DNA from: Chloroflexota bacterium
Lineage (GTDB): Bacteria; Chloroflexota; Anaerolineae; Anaerolineales; Anaerolineaceae
NCBI GenBank assembly: GCA_021796375.1
Contig: JAJYJF010000113.1
Coordinates: 1 to 7,023, forward strand
Reading direction: 5' to 3'
Length of the DNA: 7,023 bases
A program made the translations under genes and the position numbers. The notes under the pieces were generated by a model, which was given only the letters and a program-made list of their open reading frames with translations, searched no databases and was not told where the DNA came from. Numbering within the stretch: the first letter of the stretch is position 1; each line of letters starts with the position of its first letter. Below are positions 1 to 7,023 of the stretch, piece after piece.

Positions 1-190
1 ATCTGCCAAAGATATCGGGGTGATCCTGGTCACGCAAGACGTAGCCGGCTTAATCGAGCCCAGGATGGAGACCCTCAAGCTGCGCAGCACCGTCCCGCTG
101 GTGGTCGAGATCCCCGGTCCAGAGGGAGTCCGGCCCGGGCAGCTCTCGCTGGGCGAAGTGGTGCTGCGGGCAATTGGGATCAAGCTATAA
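1..190 (+). CDS. atpF: V/A-type ATPase subunit F, 3' part only
   Basis: This is the C-terminal 62 residues of the V/A-ATPase subunit F (NtpG-type), read from base 2 to a TAA at 188-190; the start lies beyond the window edge. Subunit F is a small soluble protein of about 100-110 residues that sits with D on the central rotor shaft. Two family signatures are visible: a beta-strand/helix stretch GVILVTQDVAGLI at visible residues 6-18, and PLVVEIPGPEG at residues 32-42, close to the usual 'P.ivEIPg' near the C-terminus. The end (VLRAIGIKL) fits the C-terminal helix. It is followed by subunit E after a 54-nt gap, the loosest junction in this operon. The family call rests on these motifs and on the neighbouring E-A-B-D genes; roughly the first 40 residues cannot be judged. 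Confidence 0.9.
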   Translation, partial: SAKDIGVILVTQDVAGLIEPRMETLKLRSTVPLVVEIPGPEGVRPGQLSLGEVVLRAIGIKL

Positions 191-197
191 CGGATAG

Positions 198-220
198 CCG
201 GACGGGCCTGCCCGGTCCGG
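198..220 (+). other. Intercistronic GC-rich stem-loop between subunits F and E
   Basis: CCGGAC at 198-203 pairs with GTCCGG at 215-220. Inside it GGG (204-206) pairs with CCC (211-213), with G214 bulged and a four-base loop CCTG. The stem is therefore nine GC-rich pairs. It is followed by TAGAAATGG and not by a U-run, so it does not look like a terminator. It sits 10 nt upstream of the probable Shine-Dalgarno of subunit E. It may protect a processed mRNA end or tune translation of E relative to F; that role is inference. Confidence 0.55.
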
Positions 221-230
221 TAGAAATGGA

Positions 231-235
231 TGGGG
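231..235 (+). promoter_or_regulatory. Ribosome binding site deciding the subunit E start
   Basis: The G-rich run TGGGG ends 9 nt before the ATG at 245. The alternative in-frame ATG at 230, five codons earlier, overlaps this run and has only AGAAATGG in front of it. The downstream start also gives the more usual N-terminus, MTTVEENIDAL. The later start is therefore preferred, though the SD match is imperfect. Confidence 0.5.
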
Positions 236-244
236 TATCGGCAT

Positions 245-859
245 ATGACTACGGTAGAAGAAAACATCGATGCACTCTCCAGTGCTATCCTACATGAGGC
301 TCGCGAGGAGGCCGAGAAAATCCGCGCGGAAGCTGAAACCAAAGCCGATGCGATTCGCAAGCGCGCCCAGGAACAGGCCGATGCCGAGCGGAAAGAAATC
401 CTCGACCGGGCGACTGTGGAAGCGGAGCGCATCCGCAACCAGAGCGTGGCGACCACCCAGCTGAAAGCGCGCACCATGCAGCTGGAGCACCGCGAGAAAC
501 TCCTGAACCAGGTGTTCTCAGCGGCCGCCCAGCAGCTGCCCTCCATGCAGCAGCAGCCCGATTACCAGCAGGTCGCCCGCAATTTGCTCAAGGAAGCTCT
601 CGGGCAGCTCAAGGCAAAGAAAGCCCTGGTGCGGGCGGATGCGGCCACCCAGAAGCTGCTCGGCGAGTCGGTCCTGGCGGATATTTCAAATGAGACGAAG
701 ACCGAGCTGGCGCCTGGCAAGCCCCTCGACGCGGGGACCGGCGTGATGGTCGAGACGGAAGACGGCCATCTCAAATACGACAACACCCTGGAAACCCGCC
801 TGAGCCGGCTGCAGAGCGGCCTGCGCTCCTCGGTCTATCGAATATTAATGGGAGAGTAA
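245..859 (+). CDS. atpE: V/A-type ATPase subunit E (peripheral stalk)
   Basis: Subunit E forms, with its partner G/H, the peripheral stalks that hold the A3B3 head still against the turning rotor. The 204-residue product is close to the family's usual 185-200. Residues about 15-85 are a long, highly charged Ala/Glu/Lys/Arg helix, the expected stalk coiled coil. Residues about 100-204 form the globular head-binding domain, ending in the family signature GVMVETEDGHLKYDNTLETRL (166-186), followed by a final helix. The ATG at 245 is preferred over the in-frame ATG at 230 on the basis of the upstream G-rich run. The TAA is only 2 nt before the start of subunit A, and GGGAG at the end of this gene serves as the ribosome site of A. 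No gene for the partner G/H subunit is in the window. Confidence 0.93.
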   Translation: MTTVEENIDALSSAILHEAREEAEKIRAEAETKADAIRKRAQEQADAERKEILDRATVEAERIRNQSVATTQLKARTMQLEHREKLLNQVFSAAAQQLPSMQQQPDYQQVARNLLKEALGQLKAKKALVRADAATQKLLGESVLADISNETKTELAPGKPLDAGTGVMVETEDGHLKYDNTLETRLSRLQSGLRSSVYRILMGE

Positions 860-861
860 AC

Positions 862-2631
862 ATGACCCAGCAGGTTGGAACGGTAACATGGATCAACGGG
901 CCGGTGATCCGCGCCCGCGGATCGCGCAATGTCAGCATGCTGGAACTGGTCGAGGTTGGCGAGGAGCACCTGGTCGGCGAGGTGATCGGCCTGAACGGGG
1001 ACGTCATCACCGCCCAGGTTTACGAGGAGACCTCCGGGATGCGCCCGGGAGCGCCGGTGTTTGGCACCGGGCTGCCGCTCTCGGTGGAGCTCGGCCCAGG
1101 ACTGCTGCGCAGCATCTTCGACGGCGTGCAGCGCCCGCTGCCGGTGATCGAGATGCGCCTCGGATCCTTCATTGAGCGCGGCATGCGCCTGACCCCGCTT
1201 TACCGCAAAACCCCCTGGGATTTTACCCCCAGGGTCAGCGTGGGGGATGAGGTCAGCGGCGGCATCATCCTGGGTACCGTGCCGGAAACGGACGCCCTCG
1301 AGCACCGCGTGATGGTCCCGCCGGATGTGAGCGGCACGCTGACCTGGGTCGCTCCCGCCGGGAAATACACCCTCGAAGACATCATCGCCAAGGTCCGCAC
1401 CCGCAGCGGCGCGGAGCGCGAGCTGACCATGCTGCAGCGCTGGCCTGTCCGCCGGCTGCGCCCCTACAAGACGCGCCTGGGCCAGAATATCCCGCTCATC
1501 ACCGGGCAGCGCGTGCTGGATACTTTCTTCCCCGTCGCCAAAGGCGGGGCGGCAGCCATCCCCGGCGGCTTCGGCTCGGGGAAGACCGTCACCCAGCACC
1601 AGATCGCCAAATGGGCCGACACCGAGGTGATCGTCTACATCGGCTGCGGCGAGCGCGGGAATGAGATGACCGAGGTGCTCCAGGAGTTCCCCCACCTGGT
1701 CGACCCGCGCAGCGGCCGCCCGCTGATGGAGCGCACGGTGCTGATCGCCAACACCTCCAACATGCCCGTGGCTGCCCGCGAAGCCAGCATCTACACCGGC
1801 ATCACCATCGCCGAATATTACCGCGATATGGGCTACCACGTGGCGCTGATGGCCGATTCGACCTCCCGCTGGGCAGAAGCCCTGCGCGAGGTTTCGGGCC
1901 GGCTGGAAGAGATGCCGGCCGAGGAAGGCTACCCGGCTTATCTGGCCAACCGCCTGGCCGAGTTCTACGAGCGGGCCGGCTACGTGGAGACCCTGAACGG
2001 CAGCAAAGGCTCCGTCAGCGTGGTCGGCGCGGTCTCCCCGCCCGGCGGCGACTTCTCCGAGCCGGTCACCCAGCATACCAAGCGCTTCATCCGCTGCTTC
2101 TGGGCCCTGGACAAAGCTCTCGCCTCGGCGCGCCACTTCCCCTCCATCAACTGGCTGGACAGCTACAGCGAGTACCTGGAGGATGTGGCCGACTGGTGGC
2201 GCGAGGAGGTCGGGAAGGACTGGTACCACCAGCGCAACCAGGCCATGGAGATCCTGAGCGAAGAGAGCCGGCTTTCGCAGATCGTCAAGCTGGTGGGCCC
2301 GGACGCCCTCCCGGACGAGGAGCGCCTCATCCTCGAGACGGCCCGCCTGCTGCGCGAAGGCTTCCTGCAGCAGTCCGCGATGGATGAGATCGACCAGTAT
2401 TCCACCGTGCAGAAGCAGATTCGCATGCTGGAGCTCATCCTGCACTTCCACCAGCGCGCGCTGCGCATCGTCAAGCACGGCGCCGCCATTTCGGTCATCC
2501 ACAACCTGCCGTCGGTCGGCACCCTGATCCGCATGAAGACCCTCGTGCCGAACGATCAGCTCGAGAAGCTGGATGACATCCAAAAAGAGATCGACCAACA
2601 GATGGATCAGTTAGATTCGGAGTACAGATGA
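862..2631 (+). CDS. atpA: V/A-type ATPase catalytic subunit A
   Basis: This is the catalytic subunit of the A3B3 head, which hydrolyses or synthesises ATP at the A-B interfaces. The 589 residues match the family's length of about 580-600. Residues 1-70 are the N-terminal beta-barrel. Residues about 118-185 are the bulge insertion that separates A subunits from F-type beta. The P-loop GGFGSGKT is at 235-242 (Lys241, Thr242). GCGERGNEM at 261-269 supplies the catalytic Glu264 and Arg265. The Walker B stretch [14 protein letters not shown] (327-340) carries Asp332, and [13 protein letters not shown] is at 392-404. These positions sit three residues beyond the Enterococcus hirae residues K238, E261 and R262 as I remember them. 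Ser239 replaces the P-loop cysteine of eukaryotic A subunits. The P-loop has Gly236 where Pro is common in homologues. The start is supported by GGGAG at 850-854, 7 nt upstream. The stop overlaps the start of B (ATGA). Confidence 0.98.
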   Translation: MTQQVGTVTWINGPVIRARGSRNVSMLELVEVGEEHLVGEVIGLNGDVITAQVYEETSGMRPGAPVFGTGLPLSVELGPGLLRSIFDGVQRPLPVIEMRLGSFIERGMRLTPLYRKTPWDFTPRVSVGDEVSGGIILGTVPETDALEHRVMVPPDVSGTLTWVAPAGKYTLEDIIAKVRTRSGAERELTMLQRWPVRRLRPYKTRLGQNIPLITGQRVLDTFFPVAKGGAAAIPGGFGSGKTVTQHQIAKWADTEVIVYIGCGERGNEMTEVLQEFPHLVDPRSGRPLMERTVLIANTSNMPVAAREASIYTGITIAEYYRDMGYHVALMADSTSRWAEALREVSGRLEEMPAEEGYPAYLANRLAEFYERAGYVETLNGSKGSVSVVGAVSPPGGDFSEPVTQHTKRFIRCFWALDKALASARHFPSINWLDSYSEYLEDVADWWREEVGKDWYHQRNQAMEILSEESRLSQIVKLVGPDALPDEERLILETARLLREGFLQQSAMDEIDQYSTVQKQIRMLELILHFHQRALRIVKHGAAISVIHNLPSVGTLIRMKTLVPNDQLEKLDDIQKEIDQQMDQLDSEYR

Positions 2632-4067
2632 ACCAGGTGATCAATCAGGGTGGGCAGGAAGTAATCGGCGTCGGCCGGGTCGAAGGCCCGATCCTGGTGG
2701 TTGAAGGTGGGATCGACGTCGGCTATGACGAGGTGGTGGAGATCCACGACAGCCAGGGCCAGCTGCGCCGCGGGCGCATCCTCGAGGTTGGCGAGGGCAT
2801 GGCGGTGGTCGAGGTCTTTGCCGGGACGACCGGCCTCTCGGTGGACGGCACCCGGGTGCGCTTTCTGGGCGGCCCGCTGCACATCCCCGTGGCCGAGGAA
2901 ATGCTGGGCCGCATCTTTGACGGCCTGGGCAACCCGCTCGACGGCGGCCCGCAGCCCCTGACCGACCGCTACGCCGATATCAACGGCCAGCCGATCAACC
3001 CGACCGCGCGCGTGTATCCGCGCGACTTCATCCAGACCGGCATCTCGGCCATCGACGGGCTGAATACCCTGCTGCGCGGCCAGAAGCTGCCGCTCTTCTC
3101 CGGCGCCGGCATGCCCCACGACCAGTTGGCTGCCCAGATCGTGCGCCAGGCGACCCTCGGCCGGCCGGCCGGCGAAGCCTCCGGCGACAGCGAGCAGTTC
3201 GCCATCGTCTTTGCCGCCATGGGCGTCAAGCACGATGTGGCCGATTTCTTCCGCCACTCATTTACCGAAAGCGGCGCCCTCACCCGCGTGGCCATGTTCC
3301 TCAACCTGGCCGACGATCCGCCAGTGGAACGCCTGGTGACCCCGCGCGCCGCGCTGACCCTGGCCGAGTACCTGGCCTTCGAGCGCGGCATGCACGTGCT
3401 GGTCGTCCTCACCGATATGACCAACTATTGCGAGGCGCTGCGCCAGATCTCCAACATCCGCGGCGAGGTGCCCAGCCGCAAGGGCTATCCCGGCTACCTC
3501 TACAGCGACCTGGCTTCCATCTACGAACGCACCGGCCGCATCAAAACCAGCGATGGGTCGATCACCCAGGTGCCGATCCTCACCATGCCGAACGATGATA
3601 TCACCCACCCGGTGCCCGACCTGACGGGCTACATCACCGAGGGCCAGATCGTGCTCGGCCGCGACCTGAACCACAACGGCATCTACCCACCCATCACCGT
3701 GCTGCCCAGCCTGTCCCGCTTGATGAAAGACGGCATCGGCGCCGGCCGCACCCGCGCGGACCACAGCCACCTCTCCGCCCAGCTGTATGCGGCCTATGCC
3801 CATGTGATGGACGTCCGCTCGCTGGCCTCCGTCATCGGCGAGGAAGAGCTCGGCGAGGTGGACCAGCAGTACCTGAAGTTCGGGCGCGCCTTCGAGCAGG
3901 AGTTCGTCAACCAGACCTACACCGAAAACCGCACCATCGAGCGCACCCTGGATATCGGCTGGAAGCTGCTCTCGATGCTGCCCAAGGAAGAGCTCACCCG
4001 CGTCACGCTCGAAGAAATCGAGAAGTACTACGGCGCCGGGCAGAGGGACGGACATGCCTCCGATTAA
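2628..4067 (+). CDS. atpB: V/A-type ATPase non-catalytic subunit B
   Basis: Subunit B alternates with A in the hexameric head and completes the active sites without being catalytic itself. At 479 residues it is slightly longer than common homologues of about 460. The extra length seems to come from a few residues near 179-189 ([12 protein letters not shown]) and a short tail (GQRDGHASD). The family's degenerate P-loop is clear: [15 protein letters not shown] at 157-171 has no [16 protein letters not shown] is at 263-275, and [20 protein letters not shown] at 286-305 is near-invariant in B subunits. [11 protein letters not shown] at 361-371 carries Arg364, equivalent to the arginine finger that reaches into the A active site. 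The ATG overlaps the TGA of A in an ATGA arrangement, with GGAG at 2619-2622 five nt before it, indicating translational coupling. The 3' end overlaps subunit D by 14 nt. Confidence 0.98.
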   Translation: MNQVINQGGQEVIGVGRVEGPILVVEGGIDVGYDEVVEIHDSQGQLRRGRILEVGEGMAVVEVFAGTTGLSVDGTRVRFLGGPLHIPVAEEMLGRIFDGLGNPLDGGPQPLTDRYADINGQPINPTARVYPRDFIQTGISAIDGLNTLLRGQKLPLFSGAGMPHDQLAAQIVRQATLGRPAGEASGDSEQFAIVFAAMGVKHDVADFFRHSFTESGALTRVAMFLNLADDPPVERLVTPRAALTLAEYLAFERGMHVLVVLTDMTNYCEALRQISNIRGEVPSRKGYPGYLYSDLASIYERTGRIKTSDGSITQVPILTMPNDDITHPVPDLTGYITEGQIVLGRDLNHNGIYPPITVLPSLSRLMKDGIGAGRTRADHSHLSAQLYAAYAHVMDVRSLASVIGEEELGEVDQQYLKFGRAFEQEFVNQTYTENRTIERTLDIGWKLLSMLPKEELTRVTLEEIEKYYGAGQRDGHASD

Positions 4068-4707
4068 CATCCCGCCCACGCGGAGCAACCTGATCCGCAT
4101 CAAGCAGGATCTGAACTTCGCCCGCCAGGGATATGAGATCCTGGACCGCAAGCGCGAGGTGCTCACCACCGAGCTGATCCGCGTGGCGCACGATGCCGAG
4201 GTGCTGCAGAAGGAAGTCTGGAGCTTGCTCGAGACCGCCTACCGGGCGCTGGAGAAAGCCCAGCTCACCCTGGGCAGCGAGCACGTGGAATGGGCCGCCC
4301 TGGCCGCCAGCAAGACGGTCGACATTCACCTCAAGTTCCGCGGGGTGATGGGCGTGCCGGTGCCGCAGATCGAGGCGCGCGGCGAGCCGCAGGAGATGCT
4401 CTACAGCCTGGGCGACACGAACGCCGCGCTCGACGAAGCCGCCTCGGCCTTCCGCGAGGTGCTGATCCGCATCCCGCAGCTCTCCGAGCTGACCACCTCA
4501 GTCTGGCGCCTGGCCGGCGAGCTGCGCAAGACCCAGCGCCGGGTGAACGCGCTGCAGTATATCTTTATCCCCCAGTACGAGCAGACCGTGACCTTCATCG
4601 TCAGCTCGCTGGAGGAGCGCGAGCGCGAGGAGACCTTCCGGCTCAAGCTGCTCAAGCAGCGCGCAGAAGAGGCAGAAGAGGAAGCTGCGCTGGCGCAAGC
4701 CGCGTGA
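4054..4707 (+). CDS. atpD: V/A-type ATPase subunit D (central rotor shaft)
   Basis: Subunit D is the central shaft whose rotation inside A3B3 couples ATP chemistry to the membrane ring. The 217 residues match the family. The N-terminal helix carries the D signature [13 protein letters not shown] (8-20), followed by [12 protein letters not shown] (26-37). Residues about 75-125 form the short globular middle with [11 protein letters not shown] (97-107). The C-terminal helix begins with [12 protein letters not shown] (162-173) and continues through the charged [18 protein letters not shown] stretch (186-203), giving the antiparallel coiled coil of the shaft. The tail is Glu/Ala rich, as is usual. 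The start lies inside the end of subunit B, preceded by GAGGGA at 4043-4048, 5 nt upstream. It is the last gene of the operon, followed by a strong intrinsic terminator. Confidence 0.97.
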   Translation: MPPINIPPTRSNLIRIKQDLNFARQGYEILDRKREVLTTELIRVAHDAEVLQKEVWSLLETAYRALEKAQLTLGSEHVEWAALAASKTVDIHLKFRGVMGVPVPQIEARGEPQEMLYSLGDTNAALDEAASAFREVLIRIPQLSELTTSVWRLAGELRKTQRRVNALQYIFIPQYEQTVTFIVSSLEEREREETFRLKLLKQRAEEAEEEAALAQAA

Positions 4708-4736
4708 GATCGCGATAAATCCAATCGAACATTTTT

Positions 4737-4798
4737 ATCTGGGCTGCCAGCGGCAGGGAAGATCCCCTGGGACTGCACTGGCGGCCCAGATTATTTTT
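4737..4798 (+). terminator. Rho-independent terminator of the V/A-ATPase operon
   Basis: ATCTGGGCTGCCAG (4737-4750) pairs over all 14 positions with CTGGCGGCCCAGAT (4778-4791), with one G-U pair at T4745/G4783. Inside, GCAG (4753-4756) pairs with CTGC (4773-4776), giving a long imperfect hairpin. It is followed at once by TATTTTT (4792-4798). The hairpin begins 30 nt after the stop codon of subunit D. The U-run occurs only for + strand transcripts; on the - strand the stem is followed by an A-run. Confidence 0.87.
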
Positions 4799-4893
4799 CC
4801 CGGCCGCGAGCCGGGTGAAGGGATTCACGCCGGGAGGGGTCTTAACATCCGTGGGGGAGAGGCGGCCCGAAGGATGCCCACCGGGGAGCGGGG
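4799..4893. other. GC-rich intergenic spacer between convergent genes, with small inverted repeats
   Basis: This 95-nt non-coding stretch lies between the operon terminator and the stop of the - strand membrane protein gene. It contains CCCGGC (4799-4804) facing GCCGGG (4810-4815) around a five-base loop, then GTGAA (4815-4819) facing TTCAC (4824-4828) around GGGA. The two hairpins share base 4815 and would compete. Neither has a U-run in the - strand direction, so no canonical terminator for the membrane protein gene is seen. I find no credible small gene here. Confidence 0.5.
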
Positions 4894-6939
4894 TCAATCC
4901 TGCCCGCACATCCGGGCGGCGATGAATTTGGACGCCTCCGGTTTCAAGTTGGGGGGGATGGATTGGCTGGTTGTGAAGAGCGCGCATAACGAGTTCTGGA
5001 CGTTCGGATCGACACCCAGCCTGGAAATCAGCTGGGACGCTTTCGCAAAATTGCCCAGGTTCGCCTGGGCCTCAATGAAAGGCATCCACTCGGAGGGGTC
5101 GGACGGATGGTAGGCGCGCGCCTCCGCTTCGCTCTCGAGCCGGTCCACCTCTTTCCAATCCCCCTTCTGGCGCGCAAGGCTGGCCTTTTCGTAATAATAG
5201 CACCAGGTATGGGCAGGCTCTTTGCCAAAATACACCGCCTCCGGCTGGTGAGCCGGCGTATCTGCAACGATCTGATCGATATTCGAGCTTTGTGCCACCA
5301 GCGGGATGAGGGGGTTCTCATTTTGGGAGAGCTCGACTTGCTGGCTGTCGATCGCATGCAGGCAGGTCGGCTGGCCTGAATCGTATCCGAAATTGACCAC
5401 CAGCACATCGGTGTAATTTCGAGTATAAACGAACGTCCGCAGGGAGCGCGTATCGCTTCCGCCAGACCTGATCACCTTGGCCGTATCCCGGTTGAGCACC
5501 TGGGCGCCGATCTGGATATCCTGGACCTTCGGCCGGTAGATCAGGTTCGCCTGGGGGAAGATATCGTAGTCATCCACGAATCCCGCCGCCGGCGAAGGCA
5601 CCAAAACCGTCCCGGTTTTCAGGTCCGGCGCCCTCCAGGAAAGCTGCCACCAGAACTGGTTGCGCTGGGCGCTCGAGGTGGCGAAAGAGGCCCCATTCCC
5701 ATAGTGGAAAAGCAAGGCCAGGCCGATCAAGAGAGCCAGAGCCCCGGTCCGCTGCCAGAAGGTCCGGGCAACCCAAAAAACCAGCCCGCCGGCCAGCAGC
5801 GAGGCGCCGATCATCGCGGTCAAGGTATAGCGGTCGAAACTATTTCCCAGGACCACTGCTTTATTCGAGGCAACGACCGGGAAGAGCGCCACCAGGCTGC
5901 AAGCTCCCCCAATCCAGAACAGCTCCAGCGCCCAGCGATCACTGCGGTGAGAGCTCTCCGTCGCTTCGCTTTCCGATTTCCGGTAAACCGCCCAGGCAGC
6001 CAGCAAAAAGACCGCCAGCCCGGCGCCGGCATAGAGTAGCCCCAGGATTGTCGGCTTGTTTGGCAGGTGAAAATAGCCGTTGTAAACCGGGACAAACCAG
6101 GCCAGGATGACCGAATCCGCCGCTCCCTTGAACATCTCCAGGACCACATGCTCGAGCATCCCGCGCGGGCTGGCGAGATAGGAGTGGATCAATCCCCCGA
6201 TATCGGTCGTGGAACGCTGGTTTTTAAAGACCGCAACCCGCCAGAACAAGAACCCCGCGAGCAGGAGCGCGTAGGGCAGGTAATTAAGGATGGTTCCCCG
6301 GACCTGCGCCCACCAGCCGCGCGCCGATTTCCTCCGCAAGACATACCAGATCAAAATGAGCCGGATCCCCTCGAACCCAATCATCCACTCCATCATCAGC
6401 ACGGTAAAGATCTCCAGCGCCCCAGAGGCAAGGATCAGGAGTGCGATCTGGGCAGGCTGCTTGCGGTTGAGCGCCAGGACCGTCAGGGCCAGGGAGAGCA
6501 GTCCGGTAAAGACCGGGATGAGCAGGGTATGGTACCCGCTTGCCGCGGGCATCTGCAGGAAACCCGGGTAGAGCGCGCATAAAAGTGAAATCCCCGCGGC
6601 CGCAAATTTCCGTCCGGGAATGAGCATCCACAACAGCCACAGCAGGGCCAGCGCTGCCAGAATTCGCAGGATGCATCCGTAAACCACCCAATGCCAGGCC
6701 TGCGGGCCGATCAACGGATACTCCAACGAAAAAACGAGCCCGGCAAACGGCCGGTCGGTTGAGTAATAACTGGCAATTTTTGCGGGGCCGTAGGTGAAGC
6801 TGCTCCAGGCGATCGGCCAATCATCCCCGAAGTAGCCGATCTGTTTTGCCAGCGGCAGATAGGCCAGAACCGGGAGGAGAACGATCAAGAGAACAGAAAT
6901 GAAAAGGTCACTGCGGAGGATGCGCTGGATACGAGCCAT
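4894..6939 (-). CDS. Multi-pass membrane protein, GT-C glycosyltransferase-like, with TPR-like C-terminus
   Basis: The product is 681 residues from the ATG at 6939. Residues 11-31 are the first membrane helix, and about ten more hydrophobic segments follow up to about 412 (for example 80-105, 135-157, 161-185, 215-235, 297-317, 337-357, 372-392 and 398-412). After helix 1 comes an extracytoplasmic loop with YFGDDW (36-41) and, further on, YYSTDRPFAGLVFSLEY (58-74). An acidic pair just after helix 1 followed by an 'RP' stretch is typical of GT-C lipid-linked sugar transferases and TMTC-like proteins. Residues about 413-560 are soluble. Residues 577-611 and 614-645 look like two TPR units (KASLARQKGDW and EAQANLGNFAKA cores). 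A role in transferring sugar to a surface polymer or protein is inference, and the acceptor is unknown. The start is chosen because it opens directly into helix 1 and has AAAGG ten nt upstream; starting 27 codons earlier would add a Ser/Pro-rich stretch that overlaps the preceding gene. No specific family name is claimed. Confidence 0.8.
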   Translation of the reverse strand: MARIQRILRSDLFISVLLIVLLPVLAYLPLAKQIGYFGDDWPIAWSSFTYGPAKIASYYSTDRPFAGLVFSLEYPLIGPQAWHWVVYGCILRILAALALLWLLWMLIPGRKFAAAGISLLCALYPGFLQMPAASGYHTLLIPVFTGLLSLALTVLALNRKQPAQIALLILASGALEIFTVLMMEWMIGFEGIRLILIWYVLRRKSARGWWAQVRGTILNYLPYALLLAGFLFWRVAVFKNQRSTTDIGGLIHSYLASPRGMLEHVVLEMFKGAADSVILAWFVPVYNGYFHLPNKPTILGLLYAGAGLAVFLLAAWAVYRKSESEATESSHRSDRWALELFWIGGACSLVALFPVVASNKAVVLGNSFDRYTLTAMIGASLLAGGLVFWVARTFWQRTGALALLIGLALLFHYGNGASFATSSAQRNQFWWQLSWRAPDLKTGTVLVPSPAAGFVDDYDIFPQANLIYRPKVQDIQIGAQVLNRDTAKVIRSGGSDTRSLRTFVYTRNYTDVLVVNFGYDSGQPTCLHAIDSQQVELSQNENPLIPLVAQSSNIDQIVADTPAHQPEAVYFGKEPAHTWCYYYEKASLARQKGDWKEVDRLESEAEARAYHPSDPSEWMPFIEAQANLGNFAKASQLISRLGVDPNVQNSLCALFTTSQSIPPNLKPEASKFIAARMCGQD

Positions 6940-6949
6940 AGAAGGTCGA

Positions 6950-6954
6950 CCTTT
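6950..6954 (-). promoter_or_regulatory. Ribosome binding site of the membrane protein gene
   Basis: On the - strand AAAGG lies 10 nt before the ATG at 6939 and overlaps the TAA stop of the preceding gene (TAAAGG). This supports both the chosen start and coupling of the two genes. It falls within a 12-bp perfect palindrome, AAGGTCGACCTT, at 6942-6953. The spacing is slightly long and the SD match is partial. Confidence 0.5.
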
Positions 6955-7023
6955 ACTGCTTGACCGCGATAAGATACAGGTTTCCGATCGGGAGCTGGAA
7001 GGAGGCGTTTGCGATGGCAAGCT
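6953..7023 (-). CDS. C-terminal end of an unidentified protein (possibly a methyltransferase)
   Basis: On the - strand one frame reads 22 residues, LAIANASFQLPIGNLYLIAVKQ, to a TAA at 6955-6953; the rest of the gene lies beyond the window. The text looks like real protein: a turn followed by a hydrophobic final strand, NLYLIAVK. A closing strand of this kind is seen at the ends of class I SAM-dependent methyltransferases, which often accompany membrane glycosyltransferases, but 22 residues cannot settle the family. It ends 13 nt before the start of the membrane protein gene on the same strand, so the two are probably co-transcribed. The competing frame through the same bases would give a Ser/Pro/Arg-rich stretch of low plausibility. 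Confidence 0.55.
   Translation of the reverse strand, partial: LAIANASFQLPIGNLYLIAVKQ

Noticed and set aside
226..244. Starts for subunit E at ATG 226 or ATG 230
   Set aside because: ATG 226 is out of frame. ATG 230 is in frame but poorly spaced from any Shine-Dalgarno, and it adds five residues (MGYRH) unlike the family N-terminus.
835..2598. A 587-codon open frame on the - strand, antisense to subunit A
   Set aside because: It mirrors the codon pattern of a high-GC gene that is certain on the + strand. Its translation is rich in His, Asp, Gly and Ala without domain-like text.
2607..4169. Two further long - strand frames antisense to subunits B and D (2607-3257 and 3258-4169)
   Set aside because: They are shadows of subunits B and D with the same low-complexity composition, and they have no operon context.
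4709..4716. Palindrome ATCGCGAT just after subunit D
   Set aside because: An eight-base palindrome is expected by chance in GC-rich DNA, and it has no repeat copies or context suggesting a binding site.
4290..4718. A + strand frame inside subunit D running to just past its stop
   Set aside because: The Arg/Gly/Ala-rich translation is the out-of-frame shadow of subunit D.
5704..6582. + strand frames (5704-6039, 6067-6582) opposite the membrane protein
   Set aside because: They are Gln/Arg/Pro/Glu-rich and have the composition expected on the opposite strand of a gene for hydrophobic helices. No credible ribosome sites or families.
6940..7020. N-terminal extension of the membrane protein to an ATG at 7020
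   Set aside because: The extra 27 residues are Ser/Pro/Arg rich, overlap a better coding frame that ends at 6953, and would put a polar stretch before a normal first membrane helix.

Overview
The window is bacterial (or archaeal) chromosomal DNA of high GC content and is almost fully coding. It holds two convergent gene blocks. The left block, about 4.7 kb on the + strand, is the 3' part of a V/A-type (rotary) ATPase operon. In order it has the end of subunit F, then E, A (catalytic), B (non-catalytic) and D (central shaft). The right block, on the - strand, holds the last codons of an unidentified gene, followed 13 nt later by a 681-residue multi-pass membrane protein with a TPR-like C-terminus. 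That protein reads towards the ATPase operon.

Layout: 1-190 subunit F (5' end missing); 191-244 intercistronic gap with a GC-rich stem-loop; 245-859 subunit E; 862-2631 subunit A; 2628-4067 subunit B; 4054-4707 subunit D; 4737-4798 an intrinsic terminator for the operon; 4799-4893 GC-rich non-coding DNA with small inverted repeats; 6939-4894 (- strand) membrane protein; 7023-6953 (- strand) C-terminus of the upstream gene. No stretch of 300 bases lacks a gene.

The ATPase genes encode the soluble head and its stalks: A3B3 hydrolyses or makes ATP, D and F form the rotor shaft, and E is the peripheral stalk. The membrane subunits (I, K/L), subunit C/d and the second stalk protein G/H are not in the window and probably lie upstream. 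E, A, B and D are tightly packed (2-nt gap, ATGA overlap, 14-nt overlap), each with a visible Shine-Dalgarno sequence, which indicates co-transcription and translational coupling. All key nucleotide-binding residues are present, so the head looks functional. Whether it pumps H+ or Na+, and which way it runs, cannot be read here.

The organism cannot be fixed from this window. GC content, a bacterial-style A/V-ATPase operon with F directly before E, and a DDW/DRP-type membrane glycosyltransferase-like protein suggest Chloroflexota (Anaerolineae-like), but that is a low-confidence impression. I found no CRISPR array, tRNA, rRNA, IS element or phage gene, and no clear new system. The items most worth a second look are the unassigned membrane protein, the F-E subunit order and the stem-loop between F and E.
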